This document shows, in pieces, positions 24,876-35,073 of a stretch of 64,000 nt of DNA (position 1 is the first letter of the stretch; the number at the start of each line of letters is the position of its first letter). The stretch covers positions 682,001 to 746,000 of the forward strand of contig NZ_JAFCGY010000001.1 in the NCBI RefSeq assembly GCF_016836705.1, given 5' to 3'. The position numbers were made by a program, and so were the translations under genes. This stretch comes from Mesorhizobium caraganae. Its GTDB lineage: Bacteria > Pseudomonadota > Alphaproteobacteria > Rhizobiales > Rhizobiaceae. The notes beneath the pieces are model-generated. The model was not told where the DNA came from, searched no databases, and worked only from the letters and a program-made list of their open reading frames with translations.

Positions 24876-27041
24876 ATGACCGATCGCGTCGAGATCGCCG
24901 GATTGCGGATTGCCCGCGAATTGCACGACTTCGTAGGCAACGAAGCGCTGCCGGGCACCGGCATTGCGGCCGACGCTTTCTGGACCGGGTTTTCGGCCAT
25001 CGTGCATGATCTGGCGCCGAAGAACCGGGCGCTGCTGGCCAAACGCGACGCCATGCAGGAGAAGCTCGACGCCTGGTACCGTGCCAATGGCGCGCCCATC
25101 GACATGGAGGCCTACAAGATTTTCCTCAAGGAGATCGGCTATCTCGTTCCCGAAGGCCCGGCCTTCAGCGTCAGCACGGACAATGTCGACCCCGAAATCG
25201 CCGTCGTCGCCGGGCCGCAGCTGGTGGTGCCGGTGATGAATGCGCGCTATGCGCTCAACGCCGCCAATGCCCGCTGGGGCTCGCTCTACGATGCACTCTA
25301 CGGCACCGATGCCATTCCCGAAACCGGCGGGGCCGAGAAGGGCAAGAGCTTCAACCCCGCGCGCGGCGCCAAGGTGGTGGCCTGGGCGAAAAACTTCCTC
25401 GACGAGTCCGTGCCGCTCACCTCGGGCAAATGGGCAGGGGTGAACGGGCTTACCGTCCAGGGCAACATCTTGCGGCTCAGTGCCGGCGCCGGCGGCACCA
25501 CGCTGGCCAACCCGAAACAGTTTGCCGGCTATCGCGGTGAGCCCGCCAATCCTGGAGCCATTTTGCTTACCCAGAACGGCCTGCACATCGAAATCCTGAT
25601 CGACCGCACCAACCAGATCGGCCGCACGGATCCGGCCGGCATTGCCGACGTCATCCTGGAATCGGCACTGACCACCATCCAGGACTGCGAGGATTCGGTC
25701 GCGGCGGTGGATGCCGAAGACAAGGTCGTGGTTTACCGCAACTGGCTCGGCCTGATGAAGGGCGATCTCGCCGAGGAAATCACCAAGGGCGGCAAGAGTT
25801 TTGTCCGCAAGCTCAACCCCGACCGCGTCTGGACCGCGCCCAATGGCGGCGCGCTGAGCTTGCCTGGCCGCTCGCTGATGCTGGTCAGGAATGTCGGCCA
25901 CCTGATGACCAATCCCGCCATTCTCGACCGCGACGGCCATGAGGTGCCGGAAGGCATCATGGATGCGGCGATGACGGCGCTGATCGCGCTGCACGATGTC
26001 GGCGCGAACGGCCGCCGCGCCAATTCCCGCGCCGGCTCGATGTATGTGGTGAAGCCCAAGATGCACGGGCCTGAGGAAGTGGCTTTCGCCGTCGAGATTT
26101 TCGACCGCGTCGAAGCGCTGCTCGGCATGGCCAAAAACACCATCAAGATGGGCATCATGGACGAGGAGCGGCGCACCACCGTCAACCTCAAGGAGGCGAT
26201 CCGCGCTGCGAAGGAGCGCGTCGTGTTCATCAACACCGGCTTCCTCGACCGCACCGGCGATGAGATCCACACCTCGATGGAAGCCGGGCCGATGATCCGC
26301 AAGGGCGACATGAAACAGGCTGCCTGGATTTCCGCCTATGAGGCCTGGAATGTCGATACGGGCCTGGAATGTGGTCTCGCCGGCCACGCCCAGATCGGCA
26401 AGGGCATGTGGGCGATGCCCGATCTGATGGCGGCGATGCTGGAACAGAAGATCGCCCATCCCAAGGCCGGCGCCAACACCGCCTGGGTGCCGTCGCCGAC
26501 GGCGGCGACGCTGCACGCCACCCACTATCACAAGGTCGATGTTCATGCCGTCCAGGTGACGCTGAAGAGCCGGCCAAAGGCCAAGCTCGATGACATCCTT
26601 TCGGTGCCGGTGGCGGTGCGCCCGAACTGGACTCCGGATGAAATCCAGCGGGAGCTCGACAACAATGCGCAAGGCATTCTGGGCTATGTCGTGCGCTGGA
26701 TCGACCAGGGCGTCGGCTGCTCCAAGGTGCCGGACATCAACGATGTCGGCCTGATGGAAGATCGCGCCACGCTGCGCATCTCCTCGCAGCACATTGCCAA
26801 TTGGCTGCACCACAAGGTCTGCTCGCAGATTCAGGTGATGGATTCGCTGCGCCGCATGGCGGCAATCGTTGACCTGCAGAATGTCGGCGATCCGCTCTAT
26901 CGGCCGATGGCCGCCGACTTCGACAGTTCCATCGCCTTCCAGGCCGCCTGCGACCTGGTGTTCAAGGGCCGCGAACAGCCGAATGGTTATACGGAGCCGG
27001 TGCTGCATGCACGGCGGCTAGAGCTGAAGGCGAAGGGTTGA
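24876..27041 (+). CDS. glcB: malate synthase G
   Basis: A 721-residue malate synthase of the large G isoform, which condenses acetyl-CoA with glyoxylate to malate. Typical family stretches are visible: WARGS-like [30 protein letters not shown], and the active-site region [19 protein letters not shown] followed by [20 protein letters not shown]. Length and motifs match the monomeric GlcB enzyme used in glyoxylate and glycolate use. It is flanked on both sides by copies of the same palindromic element and appears monocistronic. Confidence 0.96.
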   Translation: MTDRVEIAGLRIARELHDFVGNEALPGTGIAADAFWTGFSAIVHDLAPKNRALLAKRDAMQEKLDAWYRANGAPIDMEAYKIFLKEIGYLVPEGPAFSVSTDNVDPEIAVVAGPQLVVPVMNARYALNAANARWGSLYDALYGTDAIPETGGAEKGKSFNPARGAKVVAWAKNFLDESVPLTSGKWAGVNGLTVQGNILRLSAGAGGTTLANPKQFAGYRGEPANPGAILLTQNGLHIEILIDRTNQIGRTDPAGIADVILESALTTIQDCEDSVAAVDAEDKVVVYRNWLGLMKGDLAEEITKGGKSFVRKLNPDRVWTAPNGGALSLPGRSLMLVRNVGHLMTNPAILDRDGHEVPEGIMDAAMTALIALHDVGANGRRANSRAGSMYVVKPKMHGPEEVAFAVEIFDRVEALLGMAKNTIKMGIMDEERRTTVNLKEAIRAAKERVVFINTGFLDRTGDEIHTSMEAGPMIRKGDMKQAAWISAYEAWNVDTGLECGLAGHAQIGKGMWAMPDLMAAMLEQKIAHPKAGANTAWVPSPTAATLHATHYHKVDVHAVQVTLKSRPKAKLDDILSVPVAVRPNWTPDEIQRELDNNAQGILGYVVRWIDQGVGCSKVPDINDVGLMEDRATLRISSQHIANWLHHKVCSQIQVMDSLRRMAAIVDLQNVGDPLYRPMAADFDSSIAFQAACDLVFKGREQPNGYTEPVLHARRLELKAKG

Positions 27042-27053
27042 GCGCCAGCGTCC

Positions 27054-27238
27054 CCCTCCCCCTTGAGGGGAGGGTGGCCCAAAGGGCCGGGTGGGGTCGT
27101 GCGTGACGTGCGCCAGCCCTTTCGGCGGACACTCCAAGCAATGTCATCGTTGAGGCCTGTACTGAGCTCGGCAGGTCGAGCCATCTTCGGCGACCCCACC
27201 TGGCCGCTTCGCGGCCACCCTCCCCTCAAGGGGGAGGG
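27054..27238. repeat. large palindromic intergenic element, copy 2
   Basis: Perfect 26-bp outer arms at 27054-27079 and 27213-27238 share the TTGAGGGG core with copy 1. Inner arms GGTGGGGTCG (27090-27099) and CGACCCCACC (27191-27200) are related to those of copy 1 but carry compensating differences. Small hairpins (GGCCC/GGGCC, GGCCGC/GCGGCC) are in equivalent positions. It fills the whole space between the convergent glcB and comM genes, ending 2 bp before the comM stop codon. Confidence 0.85.
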
Positions 27239-27240
27239 AT

Positions 27241-28773
27241 CTACGCCGCCTGCGCCACCCGCTCCGACATCATGCGATAGGAAATCGCCTCGGCCAGGTG
27301 GATGCGGCCGACGGTCTCGCTGGCGTCGAGGTCGGCCAGCGTGCGCGCCACTTTCAGCACGCGGTGATAGGCGCGCGCCGAAAAGCCGAGCTTTTCGCTG
27401 ACGTCTCTCAGCAGCGACAGGCCGGCTGCATCCGGCACGGCGATGTCTTCGATGATCGAGGGCGAGCAATGCGCATTGGTGGTCGCGCTGGTGACGCCGA
27501 GCCGTTCGAAGCGCTCGCGCTGGATGGTGCGCGCACGTGCCACGCGCTGGGCTACGGCGGCGCTCTTTTCCGCCCGGTCGGGGCGGATCAGGTCGGCGGC
27601 CGAGACCGCCGGCACTTCGATCCTGAGGTCGATGCGGTCGAGCAGCGGGCCTGAAATGCGCGCCTGGTAGTCGGTGCGGCAGCGCTCGCCGCGCAGGCAG
27701 CGATAGCCGGGTTCGCCGGCCATGCCGCAGCGGCAGGGGTTCATCGCCGCCACCAGCTGGATGCGCGCCGGATAGGTGACGCGGTGGTTGGCGCGCGCGA
27801 TCATGCAGTCGCCGGTCTCCAGCGGCTGGCGCAGCGCATCCAGCGTCTGCGGCGAGAATTCGGGGAATTCGTCGAGGAACAGCACGCCGTGATGGGCGAG
27901 CGAGACCTCGCCCGGCCGCACCCTGAGGCCGCCGCCGACCATCGCCGCCATCGAAGCCGAATGGTGTGGAGCGCGGAACGGCCGCCGGTCGGTGAGCTTG
28001 CCTTCGCCGAGTTCGCCCGCCACCGAGGCAATCATCGAGACTTCGAGAAGCTCCTTCGGCGCCAGCGGCGGCAGGATCGAGGGCAGGCGCTGCGCCAGCA
28101 TCGATTTTCCCGAGCCTGGCGGGCCGACCATCAGCAGATTGTGGCCGCCGGCGGCCGCCACTTCCAGCGCCCGCTTGGCGCTCTCCTGGCCCTTGATGTC
28201 GCAGAGGTCGGGCAGGTCGCGCGCCGAGACATGAATGCCGGGCTCGGGCCGCGACAGCACCTGCGTGCCGCGAAAATGATTGGCAATCGCAATCAGGCTG
28301 CGCGGCGCCAATATGTCGAAATCCTTGCCCGCCCATGCTGCTTCCGGTCCGCAGCCGAACGGGCAGATCAGCCCCTTTCCCTCGGCATTGGCGCCGATCG
28401 CCGCCGGCAGGGCGCCAGCGACCGCGGCAATGGTGCCGTCGAGCGACAATTCGCCGAGCACGACATAGGAGGCCAGCATGTCGCCCGGGATGGCGCCAAG
28501 CGCCGCCATCAGGCCGAGCGCGATCGGCAGGTCGTAATGGCTGCCTTCCTTGGGCAGGTCGGCGGGCGCCAGGTTGACCGTGACCTTTTTCGACGGCATC
28601 GACAGGCCGGACGCATGCAGTGCCGCCTGCACCCGCTCGCGGCTCTCGGCCACCGCCTTGTCGGGCAGGCCGACAATGTGCATGCCGACCTTGCCCGGCG
28701 CGATCATCACCTGGACATCGACCGGCACGGCTTCGATGCCTTGGAAAGCAACCGTGCGAACCCGCGCCACCAT
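27241..28773 (-). CDS. comM: YifB/ComM family Mg-chelatase-like AAA+ ATPase
   Basis: A 510-residue AAA+ protein. An N-terminal Lon-like fold (residues 1-170) is followed by the ATPase domain with Walker A GPPGSGKS at 217-224 and Walker B/sensor around LDEFPEFSPQTLDALRQPLE, and a Mg-chelatase C-terminal domain. ComM helicases drive branch migration when incoming DNA is integrated during natural transformation; YifB is the older name. It is monocistronic in this setting, reading towards glcB. Confidence 0.93.
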   Translation of the reverse strand: MVARVRTVAFQGIEAVPVDVQVMIAPGKVGMHIVGLPDKAVAESRERVQAALHASGLSMPSKKVTVNLAPADLPKEGSHYDLPIALGLMAALGAIPGDMLASYVVLGELSLDGTIAAVAGALPAAIGANAEGKGLICPFGCGPEAAWAGKDFDILAPRSLIAIANHFRGTQVLSRPEPGIHVSARDLPDLCDIKGQESAKRALEVAAAGGHNLLMVGPPGSGKSMLAQRLPSILPPLAPKELLEVSMIASVAGELGEGKLTDRRPFRAPHHSASMAAMVGGGLRVRPGEVSLAHHGVLFLDEFPEFSPQTLDALRQPLETGDCMIARANHRVTYPARIQLVAAMNPCRCGMAGEPGYRCLRGERCRTDYQARISGPLLDRIDLRIEVPAVSAADLIRPDRAEKSAAVAQRVARARTIQRERFERLGVTSATTNAHCSPSIIEDIAVPDAAGLSLLRDVSEKLGFSARAYHRVLKVARTLADLDASETVGRIHLAEAISYRMMSERVAQAA

Positions 28774-29062
28774 TTGTTCAAGCCCCCGGATACCGGCTCG
28801 CTCGGGCCTTTCTGATCAGACCGCGAGCGATGTCAGCTAAAACAACCATAGATTTCAGGCCAAGGCAAGAACATTACAGGAACATGCAAGTGTCGCCGTC
28901 CTTCCGGCACCATACGATGCCGACGCCTGCCTTCGCCCGAGACAGAATTAACCACAAAGGCGCGGCGCGGTTGGGTGTCACCGATCCGACTCGCATACTA
29001 TGGTATGGTTGGGACTGGGGGACATCCGCAGCGCGTCCAGGCGCCAAAGCGAGGAAAACAGG

Positions 29063-30568
29063 ATGCCGACCTTAAGCAATGGCAGTCAGCTCACCGTATG
29101 GGAAGAACCCGACTATCCCAATCCAAGCCCAGACGCGGTGCTTTTCAGCATCACGGAACCCGACGGCGACGTGATCGGGCCGATAGGGGCAAAGCCCGAT
29201 TTCCCGTTCGGCGGGATCGACGTGGCTTCGGTCGATGTCTTCGACGGCTTCTTCACCATCACCAGCTTCACAAATGAGGGCAGGACCGAGACCTGGACGA
29301 CGGTCGAGACGCAGGTCTTCGACAACGACGGCAATCTTCTCCGCACCCTGTCCGACCAGGCAGCCTACCTGTCGGCCCGGATCGTCTCGGTCAACGCCGA
29401 CAGCCCCGACACCATCACTGTCACCTGGATCGGGGCGAACGAGTATTTCGGCGGCGAAAACACCCAATACGGCCAGCACCAGATCATCCTGGAGGGCGGC
29501 ACGCTGCAGCCCGACACCTTCGTCAACCATGCGCCCACGGTCGCCAATCTGAATGTGTCGGTTTCGCAGGGGGAATTTCTCGACGACATCAAATTCAGCG
29601 CCGCCGATGCCGACTATGATCTCCTGAGCTTTGTCGTCGTCGATGGGCCGGACCACGGCACCTTTGAGCAAAGCACGCGTTTCGACGGCAACCACTATCC
29701 GTTTCACCAGGGTCACTATGGCAACAGCCTGCACTATCATGCCGACTTTCTGAACGGCAATCTGTTCGACTACACACCCGAGGCGGGCTTCGTCGGCACT
29801 GACAGCTTTACGGTTTACGCCACGGACGGCCAGGGCAACAGCAATCTGGCGACGATTACGATCGCGGTTGCTCCACCGGCCGAATCCATCGCGCTGACCG
29901 AAGCCGCGAACACAGTGAACTATGGAGCCCACGATCGTGCCGCGCTCGTCACCGCGCTGGGCGGTGGCGACCGTGTCATCGGCACGTCGTTCAACGATAC
30001 GCTCGACGGCGGCGCCGGCGATGACCAGCTGTTCGGCGGCACCGGCGCCGACATCCTCATCGGCGGCGCGGGCACTGATTGGCTGAAGGGCGGCGCCGGC
30101 AATGACGTCATAAGCGGCGGCGCGGGCACGGACGGCATCCGTGGCGATGAGGGCGACGACGCCCTCGACGGCGGCGCCGGCTCCGACGACCTGCGCGGCG
30201 GGCTTGGCGATGACATCCTCAATGGCGGCGCCGGCCGCGACCGGCTGGCCGGCGGCGAGGGCAGGGATGTCTTCGTGTTCGACGCGCGTGGACTGGCGAA
30301 CTGCGACAGGATCGAAGACTTCGATGCGCAAGACGATATGATCCGCCTGGACAGCTCCGTGTTTGTCGGACTGCAGGCCGGCCCGCTTTTCGCTGCGGCC
30401 TTCGCGATGGGTCACCAAGCCATCGACGACAGCGACCACATCCTTTACAACGACGTGACCGGCGACCTTTTGTTCGATGTGGACGGGGTAGGCGGCGCGG
30501 CGGCTGTCAAGTTTGCCGCCGTCGACCCGGGCACCTGGGTCACCGCGGACGATTTCATTGTGATCTAG
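29063..30568 (+). CDS. RTX-type calcium-binding secreted protein with Ig/cadherin-like domain
   Basis: A 501-residue acidic protein. After an N-terminal beta-rich region (1-165), a cadherin-like module carries DYDLLSFVVVDGPDHGTF and FDYTPEAGFVGTDSFTVYAT. Residues about 315-400 hold seven or more RTX nonapeptides (GGAGDDQLFGGTGADILIG type) that bind Ca2+ outside the cell. The tail (VFVFDARGLANCDRIEDFDA) is the usual type I secretion C-terminal region. No signal peptide is present and no type I exporter is adjacent. The ATG at 29063 follows a GAGGAAAA ribosome site. The 289-bp gap before it shows nothing else. Confidence 0.87.
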   Translation: MPTLSNGSQLTVWEEPDYPNPSPDAVLFSITEPDGDVIGPIGAKPDFPFGGIDVASVDVFDGFFTITSFTNEGRTETWTTVETQVFDNDGNLLRTLSDQAAYLSARIVSVNADSPDTITVTWIGANEYFGGENTQYGQHQIILEGGTLQPDTFVNHAPTVANLNVSVSQGEFLDDIKFSAADADYDLLSFVVVDGPDHGTFEQSTRFDGNHYPFHQGHYGNSLHYHADFLNGNLFDYTPEAGFVGTDSFTVYATDGQGNSNLATITIAVAPPAESIALTEAANTVNYGAHDRAALVTALGGGDRVIGTSFNDTLDGGAGDDQLFGGTGADILIGGAGTDWLKGGAGNDVISGGAGTDGIRGDEGDDALDGGAGSDDLRGGLGDDILNGGAGRDRLAGGEGRDVFVFDARGLANCDRIEDFDAQDDMIRLDSSVFVGLQAGPLFAAAFAMGHQAIDDSDHILYNDVTGDLLFDVDGVGGAAAVKFAAVDPGTWVTADDFIVI

Positions 30569-30577
30569 GGCAAGGTA

Positions 30578-30652
30578 TGAAACGGTTTTCCCGCAGGAAT
30601 TGCGTGAAAGCAAAGAGATAGAGCGGTTCTGTGGTTCCGTGAAACTGCTCTA
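30578..30652. repeat. two-hairpin intergenic element, degenerate copy (family A)
   Basis: The right hairpin is bounded by TAGAGC (30619-30624) and GCTCTA (30647-30652). The left hairpin is reduced to TGAAACGGTTTTCCCGC then GGAATTGCG. It lies between the convergent RTX and gshB genes, and its last three bases are the gshB stop codon (TAG on the minus strand). Full copies are at 40993, 54331 and 61910, and a short one at 43469. Confidence 0.7.
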
Positions 30653-31591
30653 TTTCCGCTTCCCTTCCACCGCCTCCCAGAACAGGCTGGCAATGTCGGC
30701 GCCGCCAAAACGCTGTACTTCGCGCACACCAGTGGGCGAGGTCACGTTGATCTCGGTCATGTAGTCGCCGATCACGTCGATGCCGACGAGGATGAAACCG
30801 CGTTCCTTCAGCGATGGTCCGATGCTGGCGCAGATCTCGCGTTCGCGTTCCGTCAGCTCGGTCTTTTCGGCGCGGCCGCCAACATGCATGTTGGAGCGCG
30901 AATCGTGGTCGGCCGGCACCCGGTTGATGGCGCCGACCGCCTCGCCGTCGATCAGGATGATGCGCTTGTCGCCCTTGCGCACATCCTTCAGATAGCGCTG
31001 CACGATATAGGGCTCGCGCGACAGCTGGGCGAACATCTCGAGCAGCGAGGCGAGGTTGCGGTCGTCCTCCTTGAGATGGAAGATGCCGGCGCCGCCATTG
31101 CCGTAGAGCGGCTTGACGATGATGTCGCCGAATTGCTTGCGGAAGGCGGCGACTTCCTGCGGATCCTTGGTGATCAACGTTTCCGGCATCAGGTCGGGGA
31201 ATTCGGTGACGAAGATCTTTTCCGGGCTGTTGCGCACCCAGGCCGGGTCGTTGACGACCAATGTCTTCGGGTGGATGCGCTCGAGGATATGCGTGGTGGT
31301 GATGTAGTTCATGTCGAAGGGCGGATCCTGGCGCAGCAGGATCACGTCCATCTCCGACAGGTCGGTGCGCACCTTGTCGCCCAGCGTGTAGTGATTGCCC
31401 TTCTCGTCGCGGAGCTTCATCTCCTCGATGCGGGCAAACACCTTCCCGCCCAGCATCGACAGCCGGTCGGGCGTATAGTGGAACAGTTGGTGGCCGCGCC
31501 GCTGTGCCTCCAGCGACAGCGCAAACGACGTGTCGCCGGCGATCGAGACGGTGGAGACATGGTCCATCTGGACAGCGATCTTCAGGGGCAT
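30650..31591 (-). CDS. gshB: glutathione synthetase
   Basis: A 313-residue prokaryotic glutathione synthetase that joins gamma-glutamylcysteine and glycine using ATP. The start [20 protein letters not shown], the ATP-grasp loop [18 protein letters not shown], and the final [13 protein letters not shown] are family signatures. The length is standard. Its stop codon is the terminal TAG of a palindromic element. The partner gshA is not in the window, and the gene appears monocistronic. Confidence 0.95.
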   Translation of the reverse strand: MPLKIAVQMDHVSTVSIAGDTSFALSLEAQRRGHQLFHYTPDRLSMLGGKVFARIEEMKLRDEKGNHYTLGDKVRTDLSEMDVILLRQDPPFDMNYITTTHILERIHPKTLVVNDPAWVRNSPEKIFVTEFPDLMPETLITKDPQEVAAFRKQFGDIIVKPLYGNGGAGIFHLKEDDRNLASLLEMFAQLSREPYIVQRYLKDVRKGDKRIILIDGEAVGAINRVPADHDSRSNMHVGGRAEKTELTEREREICASIGPSLKERGFILVGIDVIGDYMTEINVTSPTGVREVQRFGGADIASLFWEAVEGKRK

Positions 31592-31671
31592 CTTTCAGTC
31601 TCCAGCGGGCTATGCCGCCGATATACGGAAATCGGGGGCTTCTGCCAATCGCGCTTGCTTGGCCCAGACCC

Positions 31672-32046
31672 TTAGCGGTCGAAGACCAGCCGGGAGTAAC
31701 CGAGGAAGGACAGCGCCATGGCCACCAGCGAGGCGATCGCAAGTGCCGCCAGCGGCGGCATTGCCGGCAGCGCGAACAGGATGGCGCAATAGACGACATA
31801 GTTGACGATGCTGGTGGCGACACCGACGCCGCCATAGCGCGCACCCTCCTGCGTTACGCCGCGGCTCGACGGCGAAAACGTCAGGTGCCGGTTGATCTGC
31901 CAGGTGACGCAGAGCGCAAAGCCGATCGACAGCAAGCGCGCGACGAAGGCGCCGAGCGGCGTCACGGCCAAAAGCAGCCAGAGTGCCGCGGCGTCGGCGA
32001 CGAAGCCGACAGCGCCGGCAAAGACGAAGCGGGCGAGCCTGCCCAC
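31672..32046 (-). CDS. GtrA family membrane protein
   Basis: A 124-residue protein of four hydrophobic helices with the GtrA start pattern LARFVFAGAVGFVADAAALW and the later RHLTF segment. GtrA proteins are thought to flip polyprenyl-phosphate-linked sugars across the inner membrane. It uses GTG as start, begins 4 bp after the stop of the GT2 gene, and is surely cotranscribed with it. The combination is the classic GtrA-GtrB pair. Confidence 0.88.
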   Translation of the reverse strand: MGRLARFVFAGAVGFVADAAALWLLLAVTPLGAFVARLLSIGFALCVTWQINRHLTFSPSSRGVTQEGARYGGVGVATSIVNYVVYCAILFALPAMPPLAALAIASLVAMALSFLGYSRLVFDR

Positions 32047-32050
32047 GGCC

Positions 32051-33055
32051 TCAGGCGGCCCGGGGCGTCTTGCCCGGTTCGGCCTTCGCGGTTTCGCTCG
32101 TGCGCTCGCGCCGTTCGACCCGGCCCGACGGGACCGAGAGATAAAAAATGCGCTTCTGTTCGGCGCGCCCGCGCGATACCGAATCGAGGATCAGTCCGGT
32201 CATCATCGCAAGCATTGACAACAGCAGCAGGCCGACCGACAGCACCCAGGTCGGCATGCGCGGCACGAGGCCGGTCTGGGCGAATTCGATCAGCACCGGC
32301 GTCATCAGGGTAAGGCTCGATGCCAGGAAGAAAATCGCAAAGGCGCCGAAGAAGCGCAGCGGCTGCGTCTCCTTCATCAGCATGGCGAACATCCACAGGA
32401 TCCTGGCACCGTCGCGATAGGTCGACAGCTTGGACGACGATCCCTCAGGCCGGCGGCCATAGTCGAGCGCGATCTCGCTGACCGGCAGCTTGAGCTGCGA
32501 GGCATGCACCGACATTTCGGTCTCGATCTCGAAGCCGCCGGAAACGGCGGGAAAGCTCTTGACGAAACGCCTGGAGAAGACGCGGTAGCCGGAGAAGATG
32601 TCGGTGAAGTCGGTGCCGAACAACCGCTTGTAGAGGCTGTTGAAGATGCGATTGCCGAACGCATGGCCGGAACGGCCGGCATCGTCGGCGACGCCGCGCC
32701 TGGTACCCACCACCATGTCGCAGCGCTCGGTCTGCAGGATGTTGATAAGCTGCGGTGCATCTTCCGGCGCATACGTGCCGTCGCCGTCGGCCATCAGATA
32801 GATATCGGCATCGATGTCGGCGAACATGCGCCGCACGACATTGCCCTTGCCCTGACGCGGCTCGCGGATGACGATGGCGCCGGCCGCGCGCGCCTTGAGC
32901 GCGGTCAAATCCCTGGAATTGTTGTCATAAACATAGATCGCGGCCGACGGCAGCGTCTCGCGAAACCGCCGCACCACCTCGGCGATGGTCAGTTCCTCAT
33001 TGTAGCAGGGCAGGAGCACGGCAATGGCCGGCTCGTGGCGGACTTCGTGCGGCAT
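32051..33055 (-). CDS. GT2 family polyprenyl-phosphate glycosyltransferase (GtrB-like)
   Basis: A 334-residue enzyme. The GT-A domain has the start AVLLPCYNEELTIAEVVRRF, the nucleotide site VYDNNSRDLT, and the metal-binding motif in YLMADGDGTY. Two C-terminal membrane helices (from about residue 240 on) anchor it, as in GtrB and polyprenyl-phosphate mannose synthases. It should move a sugar from a nucleotide donor to undecaprenyl phosphate. The ATG at 33055 starts MPHEVRHEPA; the longer frame to 33316 crosses the divergent promoter. Confidence 0.88.
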   Translation of the reverse strand: MPHEVRHEPAIAVLLPCYNEELTIAEVVRRFRETLPSAAIYVYDNNSRDLTALKARAAGAIVIREPRQGKGNVVRRMFADIDADIYLMADGDGTYAPEDAPQLINILQTERCDMVVGTRRGVADDAGRSGHAFGNRIFNSLYKRLFGTDFTDIFSGYRVFSRRFVKSFPAVSGGFEIETEMSVHASQLKLPVSEIALDYGRRPEGSSSKLSTYRDGARILWMFAMLMKETQPLRFFGAFAIFFLASSLTLMTPVLIEFAQTGLVPRMPTWVLSVGLLLLSMLAMMTGLILDSVSRGRAEQKRIFYLSVPSGRVERRERTSETAKAEPGKTPRAA

Positions 33056-33179
33056 TTCCGTCTCCCGATGCCCAGCGGAGCCTCCGGCCGCGCTCAAATG
33101 CGGCCTCGCTCGGGCGACTTTACTATTTATTGAAGCTGTTAAGGCTAGGTTTAAGCCGAGCTTCTTTCCGACAAAGGCC

Positions 33180-34973
33180 ATGATGATGAACGCAGCCAAG
33201 GCGGGTGCTTCCTCCTGGAAGTCCGATATGACGCTGGCGCTGCTTGCCATGCTGGTGGCGCTGGCCGTCAATGCCGCCACGGGCTTTCGCGAACTGAGCA
33301 ATGCCGGCGGCGACAATGACAGCCTGCTGCGGCTGGTCGAGGTTCGCGATATGCTGGCCGGCCAAGGCTGGTTCGACCTGCATCAGTACCGGATGGGGCC
33401 GGAAGGCGGCTTCGTCATGCATTGGTCGCGGCTTGTCGATGCGCTGCTCGCCGCCATCATCCTCGCCGCTTCGTCGCTGACCGGCAGCATGGCCATGGCC
33501 GAGGCGATCGCACAGGTGCTGTGGCCGGCGCTGCTGTTTTTCCTGGCGGTGTTCTTCCTCGCCCGCGCGGCGCGCAGCTTTGCCGGCGCCGGCGCCGTAC
33601 TGCCCGCAATCGTCATCGGCGCGGCGGCGCTGCATTTCATCGGCATCTTCTTGCCGGGTGCGCTCGATCATCACAATGTCCAGCTGACTCTGACCCTGGC
33701 CAGCCTCACCCTGCTGCTCGAGGCGCCCACGCACCGCTGGGCGGCGCTGATTTCGGGCCTGTGCGCGGCGCTCACGCTGGCCGTCGGCATGGAAACCGCG
33801 CCCTATGTCGCCACCATCGGCGCCTGCATCGCCTTGCTGTTTGTCGTCGATCCCGGTGGCGAGCACCGGATCGCAAGGGACTTCGGTCTCGGCTTCGCCG
33901 AGGTTTCGGCACTCGTCTTCGTCACCACCATCCCGCCATCGGCCTGGGGCCAGGCGCAGTGCGATGCCTTTTCGGCCGTGCAATTCGTTGTTGCGGCAAT
34001 CGCCGGACTGGGCCTTGCCGTCGTGACGTCGCTCAAGGCCTCCAGTGCCACAGCCAGCCGCCGCCTGATCTCGCTCGGCCTGCTCGCGCTTGTGCTGGGC
34101 GCCGTCGTCGTGGCGCTGTTCCCGCAGTGCCTTGCCGCGCCCTACGCAAACCTCGATCCGCGCCTCAAGGAATTGTGGCTCGACCACATCGATGAGGCAC
34201 AGTCGCTGTTCCATATCGTCGTCAGCGACCCGGCCTCCGTGGCGGCGCGCTATGTCACGCCGCTGGTGGCGATCGCACTGATGGCGCTTCGCCTGCGCGG
34301 ACCGTGGCGCCGCCAGGACAGCCTGGTCGGCGCCTTGCTGGCCGCCGCCTTCATCGTCAGCGCCTGGCAGGTCCGCGGCTCGACATTCTCGATCGCCTTT
34401 GCCGTCATCCCGCTTTCGGCCTGGATTGCAAGCTGGCGCGAACGGGCGAGCATCAGCCCTTCGCGCAGCGTGTCGCTGCGTATGGCGGCAGTCTGGCTGG
34501 TGTCGGTGAATGCCGTCTGGGCCGGCGCTGCCGCCGCGACCTCGAGCGCATTCGAGGCCGACAAGGTCTCCGCCGAGGCCAAGGATGCCGATCCGGCCTG
34601 CACGCGCAAGGCCTCCTTCGCGACGCTGGCCGGGCTGCCGGACACCACGGTGCTTGCCATTTCCAATCTCGGCTCGCCCATCCTGGCCTATTCCGGCCAC
34701 CGTGTCTTTGCCGGCCCCTATCATCGCAACATCGCCGGCGACCTGCTTGCGCTCGATGCCTTCCTCGGATCGGTGGACCAGGCCAAGGCGATCGTGGCGC
34801 AGCACCATGTCGGCCTGGTGGCGCTATGCCGCGGCAGCGCCGAAAGCAAGGTGCTCGCCGCCAAGGCGCCGCAAGGCTTCCTGGCCCAGCTGATGCAGGG
34901 AGGCGTCCCCGATTGGCTGGAACCGCTGGCCGAAACGCGTGGAAACCCGGTCGAACTCTACCGCGTCCGCTAA
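33180..34973 (+). CDS. large polytopic membrane protein, GT-C glycosyltransferase-like
   Basis: A 597-residue membrane protein with about eleven helices. After the first helix comes GGDNDSLLRLVEVRDMLAGQ and then GPEGGFVMHWSRLVD, an acidic first loop like that of GT-C oligosaccharyl or lipid-sugar transferases. The last 120 residues form a soluble, presumably periplasmic, domain. Three consecutive ATG codons (33180, 33183, 33186) could each start it. It is divergent from the GtrB-GtrA pair, so it may be the transferase that uses the lipid-linked sugar. No experimental homologue is recognised. Confidence 0.65.
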   Translation: MMMNAAKAGASSWKSDMTLALLAMLVALAVNAATGFRELSNAGGDNDSLLRLVEVRDMLAGQGWFDLHQYRMGPEGGFVMHWSRLVDALLAAIILAASSLTGSMAMAEAIAQVLWPALLFFLAVFFLARAARSFAGAGAVLPAIVIGAAALHFIGIFLPGALDHHNVQLTLTLASLTLLLEAPTHRWAALISGLCAALTLAVGMETAPYVATIGACIALLFVVDPGGEHRIARDFGLGFAEVSALVFVTTIPPSAWGQAQCDAFSAVQFVVAAIAGLGLAVVTSLKASSATASRRLISLGLLALVLGAVVVALFPQCLAAPYANLDPRLKELWLDHIDEAQSLFHIVVSDPASVAARYVTPLVAIALMALRLRGPWRRQDSLVGALLAAAFIVSAWQVRGSTFSIAFAVIPLSAWIASWRERASISPSRSVSLRMAAVWLVSVNAVWAGAAAATSSAFEADKVSAEAKDADPACTRKASFATLAGLPDTTVLAISNLGSPILAYSGHRVFAGPYHRNIAGDLLALDAFLGSVDQAKAIVAQHHVGLVALCRGSAESKVLAAKAPQGFLAQLMQGGVPDWLEPLAETRGNPVELYRVR

Positions 34974-35026
34974 AGCGTCATTCGCCAGCGAAAAATCGAT
35001 TTCGCGATACGGTTCCTAAACGCTTT
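34972..35026. repeat. short intergenic hairpin
   Basis: AAAGCGT (34972-34978) pairs with ACGCTTT (35020-35026), enclosing GCGAAA...TTTCGC arms at about 34988-35005. The left arm starts within the TAA stop of the GT-C-like gene. It resembles the family A elements in position and in touching the stop codon, but lacks their loop. Confidence 0.5.
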
Positions 35027-35073
35027 GCTGCCAGTCTCAGCGTAAATTTCGGACGTCAAAAACAGGGATACCG

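Noticed and set aside
24858..27008. A 716-codon minus-strand frame across glcB
   Set aside because: Product is a mirror of glcB codon use (His/Arg/Gln-rich), with no domain. Malate synthase on the other strand explains the sequence.
26987..28336. A 449-codon frame overlapping comM on the same strand
   Set aside because: Arg/Ala/Pro-rich out-of-frame product; comM has all AAA+ motifs.
30010..30270. Tandem nucleotide repeat as a CRISPR-like array
   Set aside because: The periodicity is the nonapeptide RTX repeat inside a coding frame, not repeat-spacer DNA.
33123..34808. A 561-codon minus-strand frame under the GT-C-like gene
   Set aside because: Low-complexity, charged antisense product; the plus strand shows regular membrane helices.
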